From: Candidatus Chisholmbacteria bacterium
GTDB lineage: Bacteria; Patescibacteriota; Microgenomatia; UBA1400; JACOWY01
Direction: 5' to 3'
Assembly (NCBI GenBank): GCA_016176555.1
Contig: JACOWY010000024.1
Location: 1-34,962 of the forward strand
Length of the DNA: 34,962 nucleotides
Shown here: positions 25,136 to 33,013 of the stretch, piece by piece
How the letters are laid out: the number at the start of each line of letters is the position of its first letter
Position numbering within the stretch: position 1 is the stretch's first letter
The notes under the pieces: generated by a model
The model's input: only the letters and a program-made list of their open reading frames with translations
What the model was told of the DNA's origin: nothing
The model's database searches: none
Translations under genes and position numbers: made by a program

Positions 25136-26821
25136 ATGCGGCAGTCGAAGTTGTTTGGCAAGACTTTGCGGCAAAAGCCCAAATCGGCGACGGTGAAAAG
25201 CCACGAGCTTTTATTAAAGGCTGGTTTTATCAAGCCCGTGGCGGCGGGGATTTATAGCTTTATGCCGTTGGGCTTCAGGGTGTTGGAGAAAGTGGATCGG
25301 ATTATCAAAGAGGAGCTGGCTCGCGAAGGCGTGCAGCATTTGCTCATGCCTCTCGTTCACCCGAGTACCTTGTGGCAAGAAACGGGCAGACGCAAAAAGA
25401 TGGAGCGGATTTTAGCCACCTTTAGGGCGCGGCATGGGGGAGAGTATCTTTTGGCCCCGACGCATGAAGAGACGGTGACGGATTTGGCGCGATTGTTTGT
25501 GCTCAGTTACCGCGATTTGCCGGTGATTGTGAATCAGAACCAATGGAAATATCGCGACGAAGTTCGGGCGACGGGAGGCTTACTGCGCACCCGTGAGTTT
25601 TTAATGCAGGATGCCTATAGCTTTGACGTGGACGAAGCGGGTTTGGCTGAGGCGTTTACCAAAGTCAGCCGGGCGTATCACCAAATTTTCAAGCGGATGG
25701 GTTTTGCCATGACGGTGGTCAAGGCTGATAGCGGGGCCATTGGGGGGGCGGGCTCTGAGGAATTCATGGTGATCAGCGATGCAGGGGAGGATTTGATTTT
25801 TGTCTGCGACCAGTGTGATTACAAAGCCAATTTAGAAAAAGCTGAGTCGGTACCAGCGCCTTTCAAGCAAGATGAGGAAGTGAAACCGATGGAGGCAGTG
25901 CTGGGTAAAGGCATTATTGGAGTCGAGGCTTTGGCTAAGCATTTGAGGATTCCGGTGGAGAAGACGACGAAAACACTCTTGTATCAAGCTGATGAGCGAG
26001 TGGTGGCCGTGTGTGTCAGAGGGGAATATAAAGTGAGTGAGGTGAAGCTGGGGAATCTTTTGGGGGTGAGTGATCTAGCCTTAGCGAGCGAAGAGGTGGT
26101 AGAGAAGTTGACGGGAGCTAAGGTGGGCTATGCCGGGCCAGTGGGTTTACCCAAAGAGGTCGAAGTAATTTGGGATAGGACGACTGAGGGCAGAGTGAAC
26201 TTTGAGTGTGGTGGCAACAAGACTGATTATCACAACATTAATGTCAACTTTGGCAGGGACCTTTCGAGGCCGAAAGAATTCGTTGACGTCCGAGAGGTGA
26301 AAGTTGGCGAAGGGTGTGTCAATTGCAAGGCAGGCAAACTCAAAGAACAGCGAGCCATAGAACTAGCTCACGTCTTCAAACTGGGGACTATTTATTCCGA
26401 GGCTATGAGAGCTCATTTTTTAGATGAGAAAGGGGCCAAAAAACCTTTGGTGATGGGGTGCTATGGCATTGGCATGACCAGGCTCGTGGCGGCAGCGGTG
26501 GAGCAGCATCACGATGACAAAGGGATGATCTGGCCTGAGGCGATGGCCCCATATCGAGTGCATTTGTTGTCGCTTAGGGCAGAGGGCGTAGAGCAAAGAG
26601 CAGAGAGAGTTTATGAAGAACTGTTACATGCAGGTATCGAAGTGTTGTGGGATGATCGGGAGGAATCGGCGGGGGTGAAGTTTGCTGACAGTGATTTGAT
26701 TGGGATACCAGTGCGGTTGGTGGTGTCAGCCAAGACAGGTGAGAAGGTGGAATGGAAGAAAAGAGATGAGCAAGAGGTCGAGCTACTCGATTTGGACGAA
26801 GTAAAGACACGGTTGAAGTAG
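25136..26821 (+). CDS. proS: Prolyl-tRNA synthetase (bacterial type)
   Basis: LLKAGFIKPVAAGIYSFMPLGFRVLEKV, APTHEETVTDLAR, TREFLMQDAYSFD, GCYGIGMTRLVAAAVEQHHDDKGMIWP. Confidence 0.97.
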   Translation: MRQSKLFGKTLRQKPKSATVKSHELLLKAGFIKPVAAGIYSFMPLGFRVLEKVDRIIKEELAREGVQHLLMPLVHPSTLWQETGRRKKMERILATFRARHGGEYLLAPTHEETVTDLARLFVLSYRDLPVIVNQNQWKYRDEVRATGGLLRTREFLMQDAYSFDVDEAGLAEAFTKVSRAYHQIFKRMGFAMTVVKADSGAIGGAGSEEFMVISDAGEDLIFVCDQCDYKANLEKAESVPAPFKQDEEVKPMEAVLGKGIIGVEALAKHLRIPVEKTTKTLLYQADERVVAVCVRGEYKVSEVKLGNLLGVSDLALASEEVVEKLTGAKVGYAGPVGLPKEVEVIWDRTTEGRVNFECGGNKTDYHNINVNFGRDLSRPKEFVDVREVKVGEGCVNCKAGKLKEQRAIELAHVFKLGTIYSEAMRAHFLDEKGAKKPLVMGCYGIGMTRLVAAAVEQHHDDKGMIWPEAMAPYRVHLLSLRAEGVEQRAERVYEELLHAGIEVLWDDREESAGVKFADSDLIGIPVRLVVSAKTGEKVEWKKRDEQEVELLDLDEVKTRLK

Positions 26822-26893
26822 CATTTTTTTGTCTTTTTGCTACTTGCGAGGGAGAATTTGTATGGTAGAGTGAATTTATATTGCCCGGTGAGC

Positions 26894-26914
26894 CCCGTAA
26901 AAATTTTTTACGGG
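26894..26914. repeat. Perfect 21-bp palindrome CCCGTAAAAATTTTTTACGGG
   Basis: 10-bp arms around a central T. Confidence 0.7.
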
Positions 26915-26924
26915 ACAAGTTATA

Positions 26925-26961
26925 CCACGTTCTCTTTGACGAAAGCGGACGTGGTTTTTTT
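26925..26961 (+). terminator. Predicted terminator CCACGT...ACGTGG + T7
   Basis: ccacgttctctttgacgaaagcggacgtggttttttt. Confidence 0.7.
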
Positions 26962-27058
26962 GCTCTACGAGAGCAGTGATTTCCTTGGTCATCGCAAAAG
27001 TGTTTTTTATTCATTGTCAATTCTCTCAAGAAAAGGTTACGTTTAAAAACGCAGAAAA

Positions 27059-27265
27059 TGTCAATTTCTTTGCGTGCCCAAAGAAATTGACGAAAGAAAG
27101 GGCACCCGTTGAAAGCCTGTCGGAAAGTTTTGCCTCGGCTGGCGGAAGGTCTTCTCCGGCTGTCGCCGGATCAGCCCGCTGCCGCTCCTTCCGGAATTCC
27201 CTGTGGTCAGTTCCGGCTTTCCGCTCAGCCTCGGCGGCACCTTTCAGCGGCGCGGCTTTCAAAAG
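27059..27265. repeat. GC-rich structured element headed by TCAATTTCTTTGCGTGCCCAAAGAAATTGA and GGGCACCC
   Basis: 11-bp stem with loop GTGCCC complementary to downstream GGGCAC; outer GAAAGCC/GGCTTTC arms at 27111 and ~27254. Confidence 0.6.
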
Positions 27266-27311
27266 GGATATTAACCATTAGAAATTAGGTCAATTAGAAA
27301 TTAGGAATTTT

Positions 27312-27383
27312 GTGCTGTACCTCTTGTACTTCTTGTACCTTTTGTACTTTTGATACTTTCCGTACCTTCCGTACCCTCTTTAC
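27312..27383 (-). repeat. 9-bp tandem repeat (family A), eight phased units, inverted orientation
   Basis: ctgtac CTCTTGTAC TTCTTGTAC CTTTTGTAC TTTTGATAC TTTCCGTAC CTTCCGTAC CCTCTTTAC. Confidence 0.9.
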
Positions 27384-27391
27384 TTGCTACA

Positions 27392-28258
27392 ATGGCGTTG
27401 ATGTCCAAAACTATCGTGACGCATCTTAACCCTGACCTTGATGCCTTAACGGCGGTGTGGCTTTTAAAGCGCTTTGGGGGAGAAGAGTTTGTAGAAGCCC
27501 GACTAGCCTTTATTCCAGCGGGTGAGACGTACCGTGGTGTTGCGGTCGATAGCGACCCTGAGGTGGTGCACGTAGATGTGGGATTGGGAAAATTTGATCA
27601 CCATCAAGTCGATATGAGAACATCAGCAGCGGAGCTCGTATATCAAAGTTTAGGGAAAGAAAAGCCGGAACTTACCGAAGATGAAGCATTAAAACGCTTA
27701 GTGGCCATCGTAGTTGATATTGACTATGGAGCAGGAGATTTGAGTTATCCGGAAGCGGCTTCGGATCGGTATGCAATGCTATTTAATGAGCGGCAGATTA
27801 TAGGCGGGTGGTATAGGGTGTTTCCCGGGCAAAGCGACAAGATTGCGGAGCTCGGGCTCACGGTGCTTGATGGGGTATATGAAAGTCTGCGAGGCAAGGT
27901 AGTGGCTGAGGGTGAGTTTGAGCGGGCGAAAGAGTTTGAGACGCAGTGGGGGAAGGGGATTGGGATGGAAACAGCTGAGCGGGAGTTTGGGACACTGGCA
28001 TTTGCTCGGGGGTACACGGTAGTGGTGACCAAAGATCCAGAGGGAGGGAACGTGCGGGTCAAGGCGCGGGAGAAGCAAGGCGGGAAACGGATTGATTTAA
28101 CGCCTCTTTATAACTCGGTACGAGAAAAGGATCCTGAGGCAGATTGGTATTTCCATGTGAGCCGAAAAATGCTGTTGAATGGCTCACGGGTGAATCCAAA
28201 GATGAAGGCGAGTAGATTAACGCTGGCGCAGGTGATTGCTTTGTTGCAGCATGCCTAA
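27392..28258 (+). CDS. DHH/MYG1-like metal-dependent protein, uncharacterised
   Basis: VTHLNPDLDALTAVWLLKRF and VHVDVGLGKFDHHQ; ORF track start at 27350 lies in the repeat, ATG 27392 or 27401 preferred. Confidence 0.6.
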   Translation: MALMSKTIVTHLNPDLDALTAVWLLKRFGGEEFVEARLAFIPAGETYRGVAVDSDPEVVHVDVGLGKFDHHQVDMRTSAAELVYQSLGKEKPELTEDEALKRLVAIVVDIDYGAGDLSYPEAASDRYAMLFNERQIIGGWYRVFPGQSDKIAELGLTVLDGVYESLRGKVVAEGEFERAKEFETQWGKGIGMETAEREFGTLAFARGYTVVVTKDPEGGNVRVKAREKQGGKRIDLTPLYNSVREKDPEADWYFHVSRKMLLNGSRVNPKMKASRLTLAQVIALLQHA

Positions 28259-28322
28259 TCCCACACTATGGGGTTTATATTGGGGGTAGTGAGGGTTGTA
28301 ATGGTGGTGTACAATCACAATC

Positions 28323-28664
28323 ATGGATGATTGTATTTTTTGTAAAATTATTGCGGGAGAATTACCGACAAAAAAAGTGAGTGAGGGGGATGGATGGGTG
28401 GCTTTTCGAGACATTGCCCCTAAGGCGCCGGAGCACGTGCTCATAGTACCTAAGGAGCATATAAGGAGCCTCGGGGAGGCGCAGGATACTCATAAAGACA
28501 TGTTGGGGCGGCTGATGTTAGCCACCAGAGAAGTAGCGGAGACTTTGGGTATACGGGATGCCTATCAGGTGAAAGTGTTTTCGGGTGAGAACGCGGGGCA
28601 AACAGTGTTTCACCTCCATTTACACTTGACGGGTGGGTGGAAAGAAAAGCAAAGTGATAATTAA
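28323..28664 (+). CDS. HIT-family hydrolase
   Basis: CIFCKIIAGELPTKKV, AFRDIAPKAPEHVLIVPKEHI, GENAGQTVFHLHLHLTGG. Confidence 0.95.
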   Translation: MDDCIFCKIIAGELPTKKVSEGDGWVAFRDIAPKAPEHVLIVPKEHIRSLGEAQDTHKDMLGRLMLATREVAETLGIRDAYQVKVFSGENAGQTVFHLHLHLTGGWKEKQSDN

Positions 28665-28680
28665 CGGTTATTAACAATAT

Positions 28681-28791
28681 AACTTGAGGGTCCCGATACA
28701 ACGCTTACTTGCTCCCATGGTCTACGTCCATGCGTCGCAAGAGCGCGTTTACGGGACACCTCGGGTTAAACAAGTTTAACTCGAGGGGGGG
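28681..28791 (+). promoter_or_regulatory. Structured 5' leader of rpsU with two mutually exclusive stems
   Basis: AACTTGAGG:CCTCGGGTT versus CCTCGGGTTAAAC:GTTTAACTCGAGG; GTCCCG...CGGGAC core. Confidence 0.6.
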
Positions 28792-28805
28792 TGCGTGAAT
28801 GATTC

Positions 28806-29000
28806 ATGGCCACAGTAGTGAGAGCAAAACCAGATGAAAGCGCTGATAGCGTGATTCGGCGGTTTAAGAAAAAAGTCTTTTCTGATGAGGTACTTTTGGA
28901 GCTCAAGAAGAGGGAATATTATAAGAAGCCTTCGTTGGAACGGAAAGAACGGTTGGCCGAGCTTAAACGCCGCAGACGTCATCAGCGGTCTTTTTCTTAA
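28806..29000 (+). CDS. rpsU: 30S ribosomal protein S21
   Basis: VRAKPDESADSVIRRFKKKVFSDEVLLELKKREYYKKPSLERKERLAELKRRRR. Confidence 0.92.
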   Translation: MATVVRAKPDESADSVIRRFKKKVFSDEVLLELKKREYYKKPSLERKERLAELKRRRRHQRSFS

Positions 29001-29017
29001 GTTGAGACAAAACTTTC

Positions 29018-29437
29018 ATGTATAGTGTTGAAATCACCGGTGAGTCGCGGTTTCCGGTGGACCGAAAGCGAGTGAGGGCAGTGGTGGCTCGAGTGCTTAA
29101 GGCATACGGGGTCCAAGGTGCGGTGGTTGTGGGGGTACGGATTGTGGGCGATCGGAAAATGCGCCAGCTCAACTCGGACTTTCGCCGCGTGGATAGCACG
29201 ACTGATGTGTTGAGTTTTCCCACTGAGGATCCTTCGGCTGCTCTCAGGACAAGTCCTTCGGCTGCGTACGGCGGATTTGCCTATCCCAAAGAAGAAGCCT
29301 TTCCTTTAGGAGATATCGTGATTTCGTACCCTCAAGCGAGACTGCAAGCAGCGGAGCGAGATATCCTGGTTAATGATGAGATTGAGGCTCTTTTGGAGCA
29401 TGGAGTGAAGTCGTTGTTGGGAGAGCACGACGAGTAA
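29018..29437 (+). CDS. ybeY: YbeY-family endoribonuclease with altered metal motif
   Basis: DRKMRQLNSDFRRVDSTTDVLSFP, LGDIVISYPQARLQA, EHGVKSLLGEHDE. Confidence 0.8.
   Translation: MYSVEITGESRFPVDRKRVRAVVARVLKAYGVQGAVVVGVRIVGDRKMRQLNSDFRRVDSTTDVLSFPTEDPSAALRTSPSAAYGGFAYPKEEAFPLGDIVISYPQARLQAAERDILVNDEIEALLEHGVKSLLGEHDE
29230..29275 (+). repeat. CCTTCGGCTGCTCTCAGGACAAGTCCTTCGGCTG palindromic repeat inserted in ybeY
   Basis: Encodes PSAALRTSPSAAYGG between the conserved SFP and LGDI motifs. Confidence 0.7.
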
Positions 29438-29543
29438 GTTTAAAGTTCAAAGTGCAAAGTGCAAAGTTGTGGTGTAAAGTTTAAAGTTGTTCAAAAGCTG
29501 CAGTTGTAACTTTTAACTTTGAACTTTTAATTTTTAACTTAGA
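29436..29543. repeat. AAAGTTCAAAGTGC short repeats with inverted counterpart (AACTTTTAACTTTGAACTTTT)
   Basis: Left half direct, right half reverse-complement orientation. Confidence 0.75.
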
Positions 29544-30508
29544 CTATGGCTTCGCTTTACCTACAGTATCGACCCCAACGGGTTAAGGATTTGGACCTGA
29601 AGACGGTGAGGGAGTTTTTTGAGCGGATTTTACTTTCAGGAAAAGTGAATCACGCTTATTTGTTTACCGGGCCAAAGGGAGGGGGGAAGACTTCGGCGGC
29701 GCGGATTTTGGCGAAGATCGTTAACTGCACTAAGAACGAGGCGGTGATGCTGGGTAAAAGAAAGAAGTTTGAAGAGCCATGTAATAAGTGTGTGGCGTGT
29801 AAGAGTATAGCTTCGGGCAGCATGGTGGATTTAATTGAGATTGATGCGGCTAGTAACCGGGGGATAGATGATATCCGGGATTTGCGAGAGAAGATTCGGC
29901 TTGCCCCGGTGGCGGCAGCGCGCAAGGTGTACATCATTGATGAAGTGCACATGCTGACTTTGGAAGCGTTTAACGCGCTGTTGAAGACTTTGGAGGAGCC
30001 CCCTTTGCATGCGGTGTTTATTTTGGCCACGACTGAGGCCCACAAAGTGCCGGAGACAATTGTGTCGCGCTGTGTGAGAGTGGTGTTCCCCAAGGCTTCG
30101 AGAGAAGAGATCCGGCGAAGTTTAGACCGGGTGGTGAAGGGAGAGAAGTTAAAAGTCGCCAGCGATGCTTTAGATATGCTTTCTTTTTGGCCCAAGAAGA
30201 GACTCGGGCAGCTTTGGCAGAAATTGATCGTTTGGAAAACTTAGGGGTGAATTGGACAGTAGTGGTGGCGCAAATGATTGAAACGACGAGGCAGCAACTG
30301 ATGGTGGTGTTGGGGGTGGAACCTCAAGAGAAAAGGGTGACCGCATTGGGATCGTTAGACGAGAGGACGCTTTGGCTCCTGGTAGACGCGTTGCTTCTGG
30401 CGGCGAGGCGGATACGATCTTCGGACATCGCCCAGTTGCCACTGGAGATGATGGTAGTGAGGTGGGGGGAAGGAAAAAAGCACGAAGCACGAGATACAAA
30501 TTACGAAG

Positions 30509-30604
30509 GTACAAGAGGTACAAGAAGTATGGAAAGTACGGAGGGTATGGAAAGTATCGGAGGGGAAGGTAGAACAGGTAGTGCAAGTAGAACAAGTAGA
30601 GAAG
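30509..30604 (+). repeat. 9-bp tandem repeat (family A) in the dnaX C-terminal region
   Basis: GTACAAGAG GTACAAGAA GTATGGAAA GTACGGAGG GTATGGAAA GTATCGGAG gggaag GTAGAACAG GTAGTGCAA GTAGAACAA GTAGAG. Confidence 0.9.
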
Positions 30605-30923
30605 ACATTGAGGAAATATCTATGCCGCCGCCTCGCTCACGCTCAGTCGCTGTTTCTCGCGGGTTCGAAATAGCGGAGGTGGAGAAGCGATGGCATGAAG
30701 TGCTCTCGGCAGTGAGACCCCACAATCATAGTGTGGAGGGGCTCTTGAGATCGACGCGGCCGGCGGCAGTTAAGGGTGAGACGCTGGTTATAGAAGTGTT
30801 TTACCAGTTTCATTTGGATCAACTAAAACAGGAGCGGTTTATGCAGATAGTCGAGGGGGCGCTCCAAGAGGTATTTTCCCACCGCTGGCGACTGCAGTAT
30901 CGATTGGGAGAGAGAGCGCACCG

Positions 30924-31018
30924 CCCCATTCGGCAAGTCTTCGACCGTGAGGCTCAGACCGAATCGGCTCAGGACGTGCCGCCCATTCGGCAAGCTCAGG
31001 ACGTTCCGCCCACCCGAG
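30924..31018 (+). repeat. Direct repeats of CCCATTCGGCAAG...GCTCAGGACGTKCCGCCCA in dnaX
   Basis: Two tandem copies encoding QDVPPIRQAQDVPPTR. Confidence 0.75.
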
Positions 31019-31102
31019 AAAACACTTTGGAAAATATTTCCGCTGAAGTTACGGATGAGGACGTGGTTAAAGTGGCTGAGGAGGTGTTTGGGGCGGAATA
31101 GT

Positions 31103-31144
31103 GAGTTACTTAGTTACTGAGTTACTAAGATATTGAGTTAATAA
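31103..31144 (+). repeat. 9-bp-period repeat GAGTTACTT AGTTACTGA GTTACTAAG
   Basis: Same type as 2352-2390. Confidence 0.7.
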
Positions 31145-31148
31145 TCAC

Positions 31149-31215
31149 CGTCCCAGGAGTCGCTTCGCAACACCTGGGAGGTGGCCGAATGGACTCCTCC
31201 CAGGTGGGTTTCTCA
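31149..31215. repeat. Degenerate/rearranged R2-type palindrome (CACCTGGGAGGTGG...CTCCTCCCAGGTGGG)
   Basis: Shares the CACCTGGGAGGTG half-element with 19409 and 24632. Confidence 0.7.
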
Positions 31216-31273
31216 CAAGATACTTGATGTTTAAATAGAAATTACTGGTACAATACCTAAAAGGAGAGCTTAT

Positions 31274-31360
31274 ATGTTTGACAAATTAAAACAGCTCAAA
31301 CAAATAGCTACGCCTCGCTTGCGCTCGGCCGCTGTTTGTTTTGACAACTTTAAATCTTAG
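31274..31360 (+). CDS. 28-aa upstream ORF duplicating the ybaB N-terminus (MFDKLKQLKQIATPRLRSAAVCFDNFKS*)
   Basis: First ten residues identical to the downstream YbaB; SD AAAAGGAGAG. Confidence 0.65.
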   Translation: MFDKLKQLKQIATPRLRSAAVCFDNFKS

Positions 31361-31389
31361 ATTTTACAAATTTAGTTGGAGTACTTTCA

Positions 31390-31676
31390 TGTTTGACAAG
31401 CTTAAGCAATTAAAACAAATGAGGGACCAGGCGCTGAAGATCCAGCAGCAATTGCAGGCTGAAGAGATTGTGGTGGAGCGAGGGAATGTGCGGGTGGTGA
31501 TTTCGGGGGACCAGAAGATTAAAGAGCTGTCGGTGGGAGGCATCAGTAGCGACGAAGTGATTAATGCGCTTAATGATGCGATTAAACAATCGCAACAGCT
31601 GGCGGCTAAGAAGCTTCAGGAAATGAGCGGTGGGTTGACGGGGATGATGCAAGGCCTTGGCGGGGGAACCTCATAA
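31390..31676 (+). CDS. ybaB: YbaB/EbfC nucleoid-associated protein (ORF track start 31341 probably too far upstream)
   Basis: MFDKLKQLKQMRDQALKIQQQLQAEEI, GNVRVVISGDQKIKELSV. Confidence 0.9.
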
Positions 31677-31679
31677 AAT

Positions 31680-31825
31680 TTCATTAGATCTCGGAATACT
31701 CAGAAGGCTCAGAAGATCAGAGATTCTCAGTATATCGGAATATCGGAAATCCAGAGTAGGAGGTCCTTTCCGATTTTCAGGTTTTCTGGTACTCTGGTTT
31801 TCCGAGTTATCTGAGTTTTCTGAAT
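31680..31825. repeat. TCAGAA/TCGGAA short repeats (left) and inverted TTCTGA/TTCCGA (right) forming a large imperfect hairpin
   Basis: Direct inspection. Confidence 0.75.
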
Positions 31826-32770
31826 ATGCTTAAACAGGTAGTAGTGACCGGTTCGTTGGCGTTTGATCAGATCGCTAATTTTCCGGGGAGGTTTGCAGAT
31901 CACATTGATGCCAAGAAACTCCATATATTGAATATTAGTTTTTTAGTGGAGACATTGCGGGTAGAGCGAGGCGGGACGGGTGGCAACATGGCGTACACGT
32001 TAGCGCTTTTGGGCACAAGACCGAGACTCGTGGCAGCGATAGGTGGAGACGGGGAAGCATACGAGAAGGATCTGGCGAGAGTGGGTGTGAACGTGTCGGG
32101 CGTGAGAGCGTTTGCGAAAGAGAGAACGGCTATGGGGTTTGTGGTGACTGATAAAGACGACAACCAGATATGGGCTTTCTATGGGGGGGCGATGAGGCGC
32201 ACGAGCGAAGTGAAACTAATAGGACTCACCCCGGAAAGTTTGGTGATCATCGGACCGAGCGACCCCAAAGCAGTGGTGGAGTACGTGCGGACTTGTCGAT
32301 TACACAAGTGGCCATATCTTTATGATCCGGCGTTCCAGCTTCCCCAGTATTCTCGAGCCCAATTGCGGTCGGGCGTGTTGGGAGCCCAGATAGTGGTGGG
32401 GAATGATTATGAGATAGCCCAACTCAAACGTTTGGGTAGCATAACTAAAACAGAACTAATCTCCCGGGAGCGGGTGGTGGTGACGACCTTGGGGGATAAG
32501 GGGTCGAGGATCGAGCGAGGGCGAAAGACGTGGCACATTCCCGCGGTGAAGGTGAGGCAAGCAATCGATCCGACGGGAGCGGGCGACGCGTATCGGGCGG
32601 GGTTAGTGGCAGGCTTTTTGCGAAATCTTCCCCTCGATGTCTGCGGGCGGATGGGGTCTTTGGCGGCCGCGTATACGGTGGAAAAGTATGGGACGCAGAC
32701 CCACCGGTTTACTTTGGAAGAGTTTAAGCGGCGGTATCGAGAGAACTTTGGGGAGCGGTTGCCGATTTAA
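31826..32770 (+). CDS. PfkB-family carbohydrate/nucleoside kinase (adenosine-kinase-like)
   Basis: VTGSLAFDQIANFPG, GGTGGNMAYTLALLG, DPTGAGDAYRAGLVAGFL. Confidence 0.88.
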   Translation: MLKQVVVTGSLAFDQIANFPGRFADHIDAKKLHILNISFLVETLRVERGGTGGNMAYTLALLGTRPRLVAAIGGDGEAYEKDLARVGVNVSGVRAFAKERTAMGFVVTDKDDNQIWAFYGGAMRRTSEVKLIGLTPESLVIIGPSDPKAVVEYVRTCRLHKWPYLYDPAFQLPQYSRAQLRSGVLGAQIVVGNDYEIAQLKRLGSITKTELISRERVVVTTLGDKGSRIERGRKTWHIPAVKVRQAIDPTGAGDAYRAGLVAGFLRNLPLDVCGRMGSLAAAYTVEKYGTQTHRFTLEEFKRRYRENFGERLPI

Positions 32771-32817
32771 ATACTTAGACTTTTTCTCTCGTCATGCTGA
32801 ATTTAATGTTAATCATG

Positions 32818-32856
32818 TCATTCTGAGTCCGGCAGCTGCCGGACGAAGAATCTCGT
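32818..32856. repeat. GTCATTCTGAGTC-CGGCAGCTGCCG-GACGAAGAATCT dispersed repeat
   Basis: Same flanks as 6271. Confidence 0.75.
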
Positions 32857-32890
32857 TTCTATGGTGCTGACGAAGCCTTATCCTCCTTCG

Positions 32891-33009
32891 CAGAAAACCA
32901 TGGGCGTGAGCCCGTGGATGAATGCGAAGAGTTTTCTGCTTCGGCGGGATTTCGCTCCCGACGAAGCAGTGAGGAGAAGATACCCCGGGTTTTAACCCGG
33001 GGAGCTTCA
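32891..33009 (+). mobile_element. Three-hairpin element ending CCCCGGGTTTTAACCCGGGGAGCTTCA, resembling an IS200/IS605 right end / omega-RNA-like remnant
   Basis: CCATGGGC-gtga-GCCCGTGG; GCTTCGGCGGGA/TCCCGACGAAGC; CCCCGGGTT/AACCCGGGG. Confidence 0.5.
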
Positions 33010-33013
33010 TTTT

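Larger units (their letters stand above)
29546..31101 (+). pseudogene. dnaX: DNA polymerase III gamma/tau subunit split over two frames (29546-30244 and the frame of 30187-31101), apparently missing the sensor-2 segment
   Basis: YRPQRVKDLD, GPKGGGKTSAARILAK, IDEVHMLTLEAFNALLKTLEEPP in the first frame; AALAEIDRLENLGVNWTVVVAQMIETTRQQ in the -1 frame; no GSxRDALSLLDQ-like segment. Confidence 0.75.

Noticed and set aside
26837-27281. Short ORFs after proS
   Set aside because: They cross the terminator and palindromic elements and have no protein-like features.
27350-27391. N-terminal extension MILSVPSVPSLLAT of the DHH-like protein
   Set aside because: It is a translation of the inverted family-A repeat; ATG 27392/27401 gives a sensible start.
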